Source: Streptomyces sp. CC208A (GTDB taxonomy: Bacteria > Actinomycetota > Actinomycetes > Streptomycetales > Streptomycetaceae). Taken from it: DNA of 64,000 nt. This document shows, piece by piece, positions 1-6,930 of this stretch; within the stretch, counting starts at the first letter, position 1, and each line of letters opens with the position of its first letter. The position numbers and the translations under genes are program-made. The notes below the pieces were generated by a model, which saw nothing but the letters and a program-made list of their open reading frames with translations, made no database searches and was not told where the DNA came from. Location: positions 114,536-178,535 of the forward strand of contig NZ_JASCXN010000014.1 in assembly GCF_030010625.1 (NCBI RefSeq), in the 5' to 3' direction.

Positions 1-483
1 ATGCCGGTCACGGCGGCGGCCGGACTCCTCGCGGTGATCGGCGTCTTCGACGTCGTCGGCACGATCGCCTCGGGCTGGTTCACCGACCGCTTCGAGGCCC
101 GCCGCCTGCTCGCGGTCTACTACGCGCTCCGAGGCGTCTCCCTCCTCTTCCTCCCGCTCCTCCTCGCCCCCGCCGTCCACCCGCCGATGCTGTTCTTCGT
201 CGTCTTCTACGGCCTCGACTGGGTCGCCACCGTCCCGCCCACGATCGCCCTCTGCCGCGAGCACTACGGCGAGGACTCCGCGATCGTCTTCGGCTGGGTC
301 CTCGCCTCCCACCAGGTGGGCGCCGCCGTGGTCGCCTTCGCGGGCGGCGTCGCCCGGGACGTCTTCGGCTCGTACGACGTCGTCTGGTACGCCTCCGGCG
401 CACTGTGCGCTGCGGCCGCTCTGATGGCGCTGGTGATCCGGCGGCCCCGGCATGATGGAGCCCATGGGGAGCTGGAGAAGTAA
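1..483 (+). CDS. MFS transporter, C-terminal part (cut by window edge)
   Basis: This is the end of a polytopic membrane protein that starts upstream of the window. The 160 visible residues hold about four to five hydrophobic helices, and a short charged loop (GWFTDRFEARR) after the first one matches the conserved loop between helices of major facilitator transporters. A complete member has about 400 residues and 12 helices, so more than half is missing. The ATG at base 1 is therefore probably an internal methionine and not the start. The substrate cannot be told from this part. The gene overlaps the next one by about 30 bases. Confidence 0.75.
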   Translation: MPVTAAAGLLAVIGVFDVVGTIASGWFTDRFEARRLLAVYYALRGVSLLFLPLLLAPAVHPPMLFFVVFYGLDWVATVPPTIALCREHYGEDSAIVFGWVLASHQVGAAVVAFAGGVARDVFGSYDVVWYASGALCAAAALMALVIRRPRHDGAHGELEK

Positions 484-922
484 GCCGTGGCTGCTGTGGG
501 CGCTGCTGATGGTGCCCGCGGCGGCGACGATCGCGGGGATCGGGACGTACACGCGGGTCCTGGGGCCGGAGGACCCGCCGCGGCCGGGCAGGGAGGACCT
601 GGTGGGGCGGTACGAGGACGGGCACGGGGGCGCGGTGACGCTGAAGGCGGACGGGACAGCGGTGCTGTCGGGGGTCGAGTACGTGAAGGACGACGGCCCT
701 GGAGAGGTCGTCATGGACCGCTGCGAGGACCGGGACGCGAACTGGTCCTTCAACGAGTCCCGCCCGCGCTGGAGTCACGTGGTGAGCATCGGTACCGCCT
801 GCGGCGGCGGGATGAACTGGATACAGTGGGACGTGATCGGCTCCCCGTCCGCCCCGGAGATCGTCTACTACGTAGGCGGCGTCGGATATGCAGGCGACCA
901 GCGCGTCTTCACCCGCCGCTGA
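452..922 (+). CDS. Small membrane-anchored hypothetical protein
   Basis: I do not recognise the family. The 156-residue product has one hydrophobic segment at residues 11-32 (WLLWALLMVPAAATIAGIG), a short Pro-rich linker, and then a beta-rich extracellular domain that contains LVGRYEDGHGGAVTLKADG. This 'LVGxYxxxxGgxvtLkaDGt' pattern recurs in Streptomyces lipoproteins and secreted proteins of unknown role. No lipobox cysteine is present, so an uncleaved signal anchor is likely. Two internal cysteines may form a disulfide. The start could be any of three ATGs (452, 455, 464), none with a good ribosome binding site. It overlaps the end of the transporter gene, which suggests co-transcription. 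Confidence 0.6.
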   Translation: MMEPMGSWRSKPWLLWALLMVPAAATIAGIGTYTRVLGPEDPPRPGREDLVGRYEDGHGGAVTLKADGTAVLSGVEYVKDDGPGEVVMDRCEDRDANWSFNESRPRWSHVVSIGTACGGGMNWIQWDVIGSPSAPEIVYYVGGVGYAGDQRVFTRR

Positions 923-1526
923 ACCCCCCGAACCGCCCCCGATAGAACAGCAACGGCCCCCCACCCCCCTCCTCCGCCGCCCCCAGCGCCTCCACCCGCC
1001 CCACCACGATCAGATGGTCACCCCCCGTGTGGACGGCGCTGATCGTGCAGTCGATCCAGGCAGGCACTCCGCCCACCCGAGGCGCGCCGGTCACCGGCGC
1101 GGGCGTCCACTCCACCCCCGCGAACTTGTCGGCGCCGCTGACCGCGAACGCCCGGCACAGGGCCCCCTGTTCGGCGCCCAGCACATTCACGCAGAAGGTC
1201 CCGGCGGCGGCGATGCGGGGCCAGGTGGTCGAGGTCCGGGCGACCATGAAGGCCACGAGGGGCGGGTCGAGCGAGAGCGAGGCGAAGGACTGGCAGGCGA
1301 AGCCGGCCGGACCGGCCTCCCCGGCCGCCGTCACGAGGGTGACGCCGCTCGCGAAGTGCCCGAGCACCCGCCGGAACTCCGCCGGGTCGACGGGCGCCCG
1401 CTCGTCCTCCCGGACGGCCCGCAGCGCGGGCCGGGGAAGGGGTTCGACGGCCGTGGGCGCCCCGGCCGCTCTCAGGTGTCGGACGGCGGTGGCCGCCATC
1501 CCCGCGTGTCCCATCATGTCCAGCAT
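909..1526 (-). CDS. Flavin reductase family protein (FMN-binding split barrel)
   Basis: The product (up to 205 residues) has the flavin-reductase-like fold of HpaC-type enzymes. These use NAD(P)H to reduce free FMN or FAD and supply it to a partner two-component monooxygenase. Visible landmarks are FRRVLGHFASGVTLVTA near residue 51, the FACQSFASLSLDPPLVAF flavin-binding stretch and FCVNVLGAEQ. The N-terminal 40 residues are poorly conserved in appearance, and the 15-bp palindrome lies only 5 bases before the first ATG. The true start may therefore be a later ATG (1517, 1514 or 1499). No oxygenase is adjacent; the FAD monooxygenase at 4746-5915 carries its own cofactor-binding motifs. Its end overlaps the convergent small membrane protein gene. 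Confidence 0.8.
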   Translation of the reverse strand: MLDMMGHAGMAATAVRHLRAAGAPTAVEPLPRPALRAVREDERAPVDPAEFRRVLGHFASGVTLVTAAGEAGPAGFACQSFASLSLDPPLVAFMVARTSTTWPRIAAAGTFCVNVLGAEQGALCRAFAVSGADKFAGVEWTPAPVTGAPRVGGVPAWIDCTISAVHTGGDHLIVVGRVEALGAAEEGGGGPLLFYRGRFGGFSGG

Positions 1527-1531
1527 TGAAT

Positions 1532-1546
1532 CTGACGTGGCATCAG
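1532..1546. promoter_or_regulatory. Palindromic operator, copy 1 (CTGAC box)
   Basis: CTGACGTGGCATCAG is an inverted repeat (CTGAY-N5-RTCAG) just upstream of the flavin reductase gene, in the 42-base gap after the enoyl-CoA hydratase gene. Three more copies with the same arm and spacer length lie at 4648, 4672 and 6029, each before another gene of this set. The form is typical of TetR-family operators. No such regulator is in the window, so the protein is unknown. Confidence 0.65.
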
Positions 1547-1568
1547 ATAGGAAGTCCCGCGCAGGCGG

Positions 1569-2369
1569 TCATCGCCCCTCGTACCGCGCCTCCCGCCGCT
1601 CCACGAACGCGGCCACGCCCTCCTGCGCGTCGCGGGTGGTCATGTTCAGTTCCTGGGCGGTCGCCTCCGCCGCGAGGGCGGTCGCGCGGTCGGAGTCCAG
1701 GGAGGCGTTGACCAGCTGTTTCGTGAGGGCGAGGGCGCGGGTGGGGCCCTGGGCGAGGCGTTCGGCCCACTCGCGGGCCGTCTTCTCCAGGTCCTCCGCC
1801 GGGACCACCCGGTTCACCAGGCCCATCGCCCGCGCCTCCGCCGCCGGCAGGGCGTCGCCGAAGAACATCAGCTCCTTCGCCCGCTGGGGGCCGATCAGGC
1901 GCGGCAACAGGTACGCGCCGGCGCCGTCGGGGACGAGGCCCCGGCGGGCGAAGACCTCGACGAAGCGGGCGGTCTCGGCGGCGATCACCAGGTCGCAGGC
2001 GAAGGCGAGATGGGCGCCGATGCCCGCCGCCGTGCCGTTCACGGCCGCGATCACCGGCTTCTCGCAGTCCATGACCGCCGTGACGAAGCGCTGGGCGCCC
2101 TGCCGGATCATCCGGGCCACGTCCCCGGCCACCCGCTCTCCCGCGTCTCCCGCGGCGGGAGCACCCCGCAGGTCCGCGCCCGCGCAGAAGCCACGCCCGG
2201 TGGCGGTGACGACCACGCACCGTACGGCCGGGTCGGCCGACGCCCCGGCCAGCAGGGCGATGATCCGTTCCCGCTGGTCCCAGGTGACCGCGTTCATCGC
2301 CTCGGGGCGGTTGAGGGTGATCCACGAGACGCCGTTCTCGACGGTGTGCAGCACATCGGGCTCGGACAC
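1569..2369 (-). CDS. Enoyl-CoA hydratase/isomerase family protein
   Basis: The 266-residue product is a full-length crotonase. Landmarks are VSWITLNRPEAMNAVTW near the N terminus, the oxyanion-hole segment GRGFCAGADL around residue 68, and the second oxyanion loop ending in NGTAAGIGAHLAFACD. The segment RRGLVPDGAGAYLLPRLIG follows, where one of the catalytic glutamates of true hydratases would lie; here the position appears to be non-Glu, so isomerase or other crotonase chemistry is possible. The GTG start at 2369 has AGGAG about 7 bases upstream. The gene begins 9 bases after the acyl-CoA ligase gene and is surely in its operon, so it probably acts on the CoA ester that enzyme makes. Confidence 0.85.
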   Translation of the reverse strand: MSEPDVLHTVENGVSWITLNRPEAMNAVTWDQRERIIALLAGASADPAVRCVVVTATGRGFCAGADLRGAPAAGDAGERVAGDVARMIRQGAQRFVTAVMDCEKPVIAAVNGTAAGIGAHLAFACDLVIAAETARFVEVFARRGLVPDGAGAYLLPRLIGPQRAKELMFFGDALPAAEARAMGLVNRVVPAEDLEKTAREWAERLAQGPTRALALTKQLVNASLDSDRATALAAEATAQELNMTTRDAQEGVAAFVERREARYEGR

Positions 2370-2378
2370 GGGGGGCTC

Positions 2379-4601
2379 CTATCGGCAGACCGCCAGCGCG
2401 TCCAGGGCGACCGCGCCCTGCCCGCGCGGCAGCACCATCAGCGGGTTGATGTCCAGTTCGGCGAGGTCGCCGTCGAGTTCGAGGGCCATCCGCTGGACCC
2501 GGAGCACGACCTCGACCAGCGCGTCGACGTCGGCCGGCGGCGCGCCGCGTACGCCGTCGAGGAGGGCCCGGCCGCGCAGTTCGTCCAGCATCGAGCGGGC
2601 CTCGCGCTCCCCGAAGGGCGGTACGCGGACGGCGGTGTCGTTCAGGACCTCCACCAGGACCCCGCCCAGGCCGACCGTGACCGTCGGGCCGAACAGCTCG
2701 TCGCGGGTGACCCCGACGACCATCTCGACGCCCCTCCCCACCATCTGGCAGACGAGGATGCCGTCGAGGTCGATCTGTTCGTAGCGGGCGATGTCGGTGA
2801 GGTCGCGGTACGCGTCCCGCACCTGGCTCGCCGACGTCAACCCGACCTTCACAAGTCCGAGCTCCGTCTTGTGGGCGAGCTGCGCGCCCGACGCCTTCAT
2901 CACCACCGGGTAGCCGACGAGCCCGGCGGCCCGGACGGCCGCCGCCGCGCTGGTGACGAGCTGCTCGCGCGGGACGCGGATGCCGTACGCGCGCAGCAGC
3001 TGCTTGGCGGCGTGCTCGCTGAGCCGCTGCCCGGGCCGCATCAGGGCCTGGGCCTTGCGGAAGGAGGGGGAGGGGGTGCGGGGGGCCTCGTCGAAGGGGG
3101 AGCGGTAGTCGGCGGTGAAGCGGTGGTGGTCGAGGTAGGCCCTCACGGCGCCGATGCAGTTGCCGAAGGTGCGGAAGGTGGCGACGCGGGAGGAGCCGAG
3201 GAGGGTGGTGCGGTAGGCGTCCTCGGTGCCGACGGGCGAGCCCCAGACGACGCACACCAGCTTGTCGGTGGCCTCGGCCGCCTCCACGAGGTCCTGCGCG
3301 AGCCGGTCGCTCATGGGCGGGAAGGGCCCGGTGATCGGGCAGATCAGCACACCCACCGACGGGTCGGCGAGGATCGCGTCGATGATCTTCCGGCCGCGCC
3401 AGTCACCGACCGGATGCCCGCCGTTGTCGACGGGATTGGCGACGCTGAGGTACTCCGGGATCCACTGGTGGAGCTCGTCCTGCTTCGCCTGCGGGAGGGT
3501 GGGCAGGCTGAGCCCGGCCGCCGTCGCGAGGTCGGCGAAGTGGGCGCCCGTACCGCCGGAGATCGAGTAGACGACGACGCCGTCCGCGAGGGGGCGGCGG
3601 GCGCGGGCGAGCAGGGTGGCGGTGTCCTGGAGCTGGTCGAGGCCGTCGACGCGGATCACCCCGAACTGCCGCATCGCCGCGTCCACCACCCGGTCCGCGC
3701 CGGTCAGCTTCCCGGTGTGGGAGGCGGCGGTACGGGCCCCGGTCTCGGTCCTGCCGACCTTCACGGCCACCACCGGCACGCCCTCGCGGGCCGCGCGGTC
3801 GGCGGCGAGGAGGAAGGAGCGCCCGTCCTTGAGCCCCTCGACGTACGCGGCGATGGCGCCGACCTCCGGGAGGGAGGCGAAGTACGAGACGAAGTCGGCG
3901 GTCTCCAGATCGGCCTCGTTGCCGGTCGGCGCCCAGTGGGAGAGCCGGACGCCCAGCTCCTGGAGGGTGAAGACGGGCCGGCCCTGGTGCCCGGACTGGG
4001 TGATGAGGGCGACGGCGGGCCCTTCGAGGTCGTCGCGGAAGCGCTCGAAGGCGTTGAGGTTGGTGTTGGGCCCGAGCAGCCGGACCCCGGTACGCCGCAC
4101 GGCCTCGGCGAGCCGCTCCTGCGCGGCGGCCCCGGCGGCCCCCGCCTCGGCGAACCCGGAGGCGAAGGCGACCGCGAACCGCACCTTCGCCTCCCCCAGC
4201 TCCTCGATGACCGGCAGCGGATCGGCGACGAGCAGGACGGCGAGGTCGACGGGTCCGGGGATGTCCCTGACGGACGGCACGCAGTCGAGCCCGAAGACGG
4301 TGGTACGCGTCGGATGCACGGGTACGAGCTCCGCGCCGACCCGCTCCGCCCAGGCGAGCAGCTGCCGGGTGATCCCCGTGCGGGGCCGCCCCTCGGCGTC
4401 GGAGGCGCCGACGACGGCGACGGACCGGGGCCGGAAGAACCGGTCGAGATCGGGAACCTCGGCGTACAGCGCCCGCCCGCTGACGTCCCGGTCGCCGGGC
4501 GCGGCGGCCCGCCCGTGGACGGCGGTGCGGGGCGACTCCCCGCAGGCGTCCACCCGGGCGCGCAGACCGGTGGTGAAGGTGCCGTGAGTCGATCCAAGCA
4601 T
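2379..4601 (-). CDS. ATP-grasp acyl-CoA ligase (acetate-CoA ligase family, NDP-forming type)
   Basis: The 740-residue product has the domain order of NDP-forming acyl-CoA synthetases. A CoA-binding Rossmann domain (FFRPRSVAVVGASD near residue 54) comes first, then succinyl-CoA-ligase-like domains with an ITQSGHQG segment, and a C-terminal ATP-grasp domain (YPVVMKASGAQLAHKTELG, then ELDINPLMV near the end). Such enzymes make acyl-CoA from a carboxylate, CoA and a nucleoside triphosphate through a phosphohistidine. In this reading the phosphohistidine segment contains a serine (SQSGHQG-like) plus His, so the catalytic His should be confirmed by alignment. The ATG has GGAG 7 bases upstream, and two CTGAC palindromes lie 47-85 bases before it. 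The substrate is unknown; an aromatic or branched acid is possible given the neighbours. Confidence 0.8.
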   Translation of the reverse strand: MLGSTHGTFTTGLRARVDACGESPRTAVHGRAAAPGDRDVSGRALYAEVPDLDRFFRPRSVAVVGASDAEGRPRTGITRQLLAWAERVGAELVPVHPTRTTVFGLDCVPSVRDIPGPVDLAVLLVADPLPVIEELGEAKVRFAVAFASGFAEAGAAGAAAQERLAEAVRRTGVRLLGPNTNLNAFERFRDDLEGPAVALITQSGHQGRPVFTLQELGVRLSHWAPTGNEADLETADFVSYFASLPEVGAIAAYVEGLKDGRSFLLAADRAAREGVPVVAVKVGRTETGARTAASHTGKLTGADRVVDAAMRQFGVIRVDGLDQLQDTATLLARARRPLADGVVVYSISGGTGAHFADLATAAGLSLPTLPQAKQDELHQWIPEYLSVANPVDNGGHPVGDWRGRKIIDAILADPSVGVLICPITGPFPPMSDRLAQDLVEAAEATDKLVCVVWGSPVGTEDAYRTTLLGSSRVATFRTFGNCIGAVRAYLDHHRFTADYRSPFDEAPRTPSPSFRKAQALMRPGQRLSEHAAKQLLRAYGIRVPREQLVTSAAAAVRAAGLVGYPVVMKASGAQLAHKTELGLVKVGLTSASQVRDAYRDLTDIARYEQIDLDGILVCQMVGRGVEMVVGVTRDELFGPTVTVGLGGVLVEVLNDTAVRVPPFGEREARSMLDELRGRALLDGVRGAPPADVDALVEVVLRVQRMALELDGDLAELDINPLMVLPRGQGAVALDALAVCR

Positions 4602-4647
4602 CGTTCCGCTCCGCCCTTCCGTTCAGGACGCGTCCCGGACAAGTGAC

Positions 4648-4662
4648 CTGACGCTCAGTCAG
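4648..4662. promoter_or_regulatory. Palindromic operator, copy 2 (CTGAC box)
   Basis: CTGACGCTCAGTCAG fits the CTGAC-N5-GTCAG palindrome and lies 47 bases before the acyl-CoA ligase start. Together with the copy 24 bases further on, it makes a tandem operator in the gap between the ligase and monooxygenase genes. Confidence 0.7.
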
Positions 4663-4671
4663 ATTACAGAA

Positions 4672-4686
4672 CTGACGAGTAGTCAG
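4672..4686. promoter_or_regulatory. Palindromic operator, copy 3 (CTGAC box)
   Basis: CTGACGAGTAGTCAG has perfect 5-base arms. Centre to centre it lies 24 bases (a little over two helical turns) from copy 2, so two repressor dimers could bind on nearly the same face of the DNA. Confidence 0.7.
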
Positions 4687-4745
4687 GAATAGGCGGAGCG
4701 GAGGAAGCGCGAAGGACCGCCGAGCGGGCCCCGGCGTGCGGACCG

Positions 4746-5915
4746 CTACGGCTTCGGCCCCTGCTTCCGCCGCGTGCGGGCGATCCGGCGGGCGATCCGT
4801 TCCGCGTCCAGGGCCAGTTCCCTCAGCATGCCGCTGATGGGGTTGGTGAAGCCGGTGAAGTAGAGCCCGGGTGCGTGGCGGGGGCTGCGGGCGCCCCGTA
4901 CGAGGGGGCGGCCTCGGGGGTCGAGGACGTCGAGGTGGCCGACGAGGGGTTCCAGGGCGCGGCGGTAACCGGTGGCGGCGATCACCGCGTCGGGGGCGAT
5001 CCGGGTGCCGTCCGTGAGGACGACCTCGCGGCCGTCCAGGTCCTCGACGGCCGCGACGACCTCGACCTTGCCCGCCCGGATCGCGGCGACGAGGCCGACG
5101 TCCTGGACGGCGATGGCGCCTTCCCGGGCGCGGGTGGCCAGGCCGGTGGTCGGGCGGGGGAGGCCGTACGCGGAGAGGTCCGGGGTGGCGAAGCGGGTGA
5201 GGGCCCGGCCGAGCAGGTCGACCAGGGCGGTCGGGAGGCGGCGGACGAGGATGCCGCTGCGCTGGGCGGGCCAGCCGGCGGTGGTGCGGCGGAGGATGTG
5301 GGGGGCGGTGCGGACCGCGATGCGGACGCGCGCGGCGCCGCCCTCGGCGAGGTCGGCGGCGATCTCGGCGCCGGTGTTGCCGATGCCGACGACGAGGACG
5401 TCCTTGCCCGCGTAGGGGGCCGGGTTCCGGTACTCCCGCGCGTGGACGAGCTCGCCCTCGTACGTGCCGAGCCCCGGCCAGCGCGGCAGGCTCGGCGTGT
5501 GGTTGAACCCGGTGGCGACGACCACGGCCCGGCCGGTCAGCCGCCGCCCGCCGGTCGCGTGCAGCACCCAGCCGCCGGTCCCGTCCTCCGCGCGCTCGAT
5601 CCGGTGCACCTCGACGCCCGTGACCACGTCGAGGTCGTGCTTCTCGGTGTACGCCTCCAGGTAGCGGACCAGGTCGGCGCGGGCGACCCAGCGGCCGTAC
5701 GAGCGGGGTATCCGCATCCCGGGCAGGGCGGAGAGGCGCCGGGTGGTGTGCAGGTGCAGCCGGTCGTAGTGGCCGCGCCAGGAGGTGCCGACCGCGTCGG
5801 ACTTCTCCAGGACGACGGCCCGGACGCCACGGGCGCGCAGGGTGGCGGCGACCGCGAGCCCGCCGGGGCCGGCGCCGATGACGTACACCGGTTCTTGGGG
5901 GGTGGTGGTGACCAT
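4746..5915 (-). CDS. Flavin-containing monooxygenase-like FAD/NAD(P) oxidoreductase
   Basis: The 389-residue product begins with an FAD-binding Rossmann motif (VYVIGAGPGGLAVAATL, residues 10-26). A second dinucleotide site for NADPH follows (VLVVGIGNTGAEIAADLA, around residue 167). Between them are GTSWRGHYDRLHLHTTR and VVATGFNHTPSLP, which are typical of FMO/CzcO-type monooxygenases. It probably oxygenates a small hydrophobic substrate. I chose the ATG at 5915 (MVTTTPQEP) because the Rossmann motif then lies about 9 residues from the N terminus; an upstream start at 5987 would add 24 unconserved residues. A perfect 12-bp palindrome sits 17 bases upstream. The gene points away from the DoxX operon. 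Confidence 0.8.
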   Translation of the reverse strand: MVTTTPQEPVYVIGAGPGGLAVAATLRARGVRAVVLEKSDAVGTSWRGHYDRLHLHTTRRLSALPGMRIPRSYGRWVARADLVRYLEAYTEKHDLDVVTGVEVHRIERAEDGTGGWVLHATGGRRLTGRAVVVATGFNHTPSLPRWPGLGTYEGELVHAREYRNPAPYAGKDVLVVGIGNTGAEIAADLAEGGAARVRIAVRTAPHILRRTTAGWPAQRSGILVRRLPTALVDLLGRALTRFATPDLSAYGLPRPTTGLATRAREGAIAVQDVGLVAAIRAGKVEVVAAVEDLDGREVVLTDGTRIAPDAVIAATGYRRALEPLVGHLDVLDPRGRPLVRGARSPRHAPGLYFTGFTNPISGMLRELALDAERIARRIARTRRKQGPKP

Positions 5916-5932
5916 GAATGCTGAGCGTAATG

Positions 5933-5944
5933 ACGTGTACACGT
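5933..5944. promoter_or_regulatory. 12-bp perfect palindrome upstream of monooxygenase
   Basis: ACGTGTACACGT is its own reverse complement and starts 18 bases upstream of the monooxygenase ATG, where a repressor could block transcription or initiation. It differs from the CTGAC box, so it may bind another regulator. This is position and symmetry evidence only. Confidence 0.4.
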
Positions 5945-6028
5945 AGTGGGTCTCGGTCAAGAGGGATTTCGGTTGCGAAACGGTCACGCCGTACGAGCCC
6001 TTGCGGAGCGCGGGCGGGGTGCGCTGAA

Positions 6029-6043
6029 CTGACGTACCGTCAG
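6029..6043. promoter_or_regulatory. Palindromic operator, copy 4 (CTGAC box)
   Basis: CTGACGTACCGTCAG has 6-base perfect arms (CTGACG/CGTCAG) and lies 30 bases before the DoxX start, between it and the divergent monooxygenase gene. It is the most symmetrical of the four copies. Confidence 0.7.
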
Positions 6044-6073
6044 ATAGCTGGGCTCCGCCGAGGAGGAACGCGC

Positions 6074-6526
6074 ATGCAGACCGTCTGGCTCACCGGCGCC
6101 GAATGGCTCGCCGTCCTCCGCATCGGCCTCGGCCTGTGGTGGCTGGAGAGCTGGCGCCACAAGGACCGCAAGGGCTGGTTCGAGCGCGGCACCGGCATTG
6201 CGTGGGCGGCGGACGTGGCGGGCAAGCACCGGTGGGCGGCGGTGCGCAACGGCTTCGAGGTGGTCGTCGCCCCCCGCCCCAAGCTCATGGCGTACGTCGT
6301 CGTCTACGCCGAACTCGCCCTGGGGCTAGGCCTGATCGCCGGCTTCCTCACCCCCATAGCCCTGGCCTGCGGCCTCCTCCTCAACCTCCTCTACCTCGTC
6401 CTCATGATCCACGACTGGGCCGAGCAGGGGCAGAACGCGATGATGGCGCTGATCTCCCTCGTGGCCCTCTTCGCGATGTCCTGGCAGACCTGGTCCCTCG
6501 ACGCGGCGATCGGACTCTTCTCATGA
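6074..6526 (+). CDS. DoxX family membrane protein
   Basis: The 150-residue product has four hydrophobic segments (starting at about residues 9, 74, 98 and 123), as in the DoxX family of small quinol-associated or accessory membrane proteins. The charged segment SWRHKDRKGWFERGTGI after helix 1 fits DoxX relatives. The ATG at 6074 has a strong AGGAGG 8 bases upstream; the open frame extends further 5' but runs through the operator. Its stop overlaps the start of the DUF35 gene (ATGA), so the two are translationally coupled. Its role in this pathway is unknown. Confidence 0.8.
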   Translation: MQTVWLTGAEWLAVLRIGLGLWWLESWRHKDRKGWFERGTGIAWAADVAGKHRWAAVRNGFEVVVAPRPKLMAYVVVYAELALGLGLIAGFLTPIALACGLLLNLLYLVLMIHDWAEQGQNAMMALISLVALFAMSWQTWSLDAAIGLFS

Positions 6527-6930
6527 CGGCCACCCCCGACATCGACGCCTTCACCCGCCCCTACTGGGACGCCGCCGCCGAGGGGTGTCTGCTCCTCCGC
6601 CGCTGCCGGGCCTGCGACCGACCCCACCACTACCCGCGCGAGTTCTGCCCCCACTGCTGGAGCGAGGACGTGGTGTGGGAGCGGGCGAGCGGCCGCGCCA
6701 CGCTCTACACGTGGTCCGTCGTCCACCGCAACGACCTCCCGCCCTTCGGCGACCGCGTCCCGTACGTGGCGGCGGTGGTCGACCTGGAGGAGGGGCCGCG
6801 CATGATGACGGAGGTGGTGGATGTGGGGGAAGGCGACCTTCGTATCGGCATGCCCCTCACGGTCGCTTTCCGTGAGGGGGCGGACGGGGTGACGGTGCCG
6901 GTCTTCGGCGCGGGGGCTACAGGGGGCTGA
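6523..6930 (+). CDS. DUF35 Zn-ribbon/OB-fold protein (ChsH2-like)
   Basis: The 135-residue product has an N-terminal helix (FTRPYWDAAAEG), a rubredoxin-like Zn ribbon with two Cys pairs (CRAC and CPHC, residues 29-45), and an OB-fold (GRATLYTWSVVHRNDLPPF, then PYVAAVVDLEEGPRMMTEV). Proteins of this build pair with thiolases or MaoC-like hydratases in steroid and acyl-CoA breakdown and are thought to bind acyl-CoA. No thiolase is next to it here. The start overlaps the DoxX stop by 4 bases. The 3' end overlaps the convergent kinase gene by 14 bases with no terminator between them. With the ligase and crotonase it supports an acyl-CoA catabolic role for the CTGAC-box genes. Confidence 0.85.
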   Translation: MTATPDIDAFTRPYWDAAAEGCLLLRRCRACDRPHHYPREFCPHCWSEDVVWERASGRATLYTWSVVHRNDLPPFGDRVPYVAAVVDLEEGPRMMTEVVDVGEGDLRIGMPLTVAFREGADGVTVPVFGAGATGG

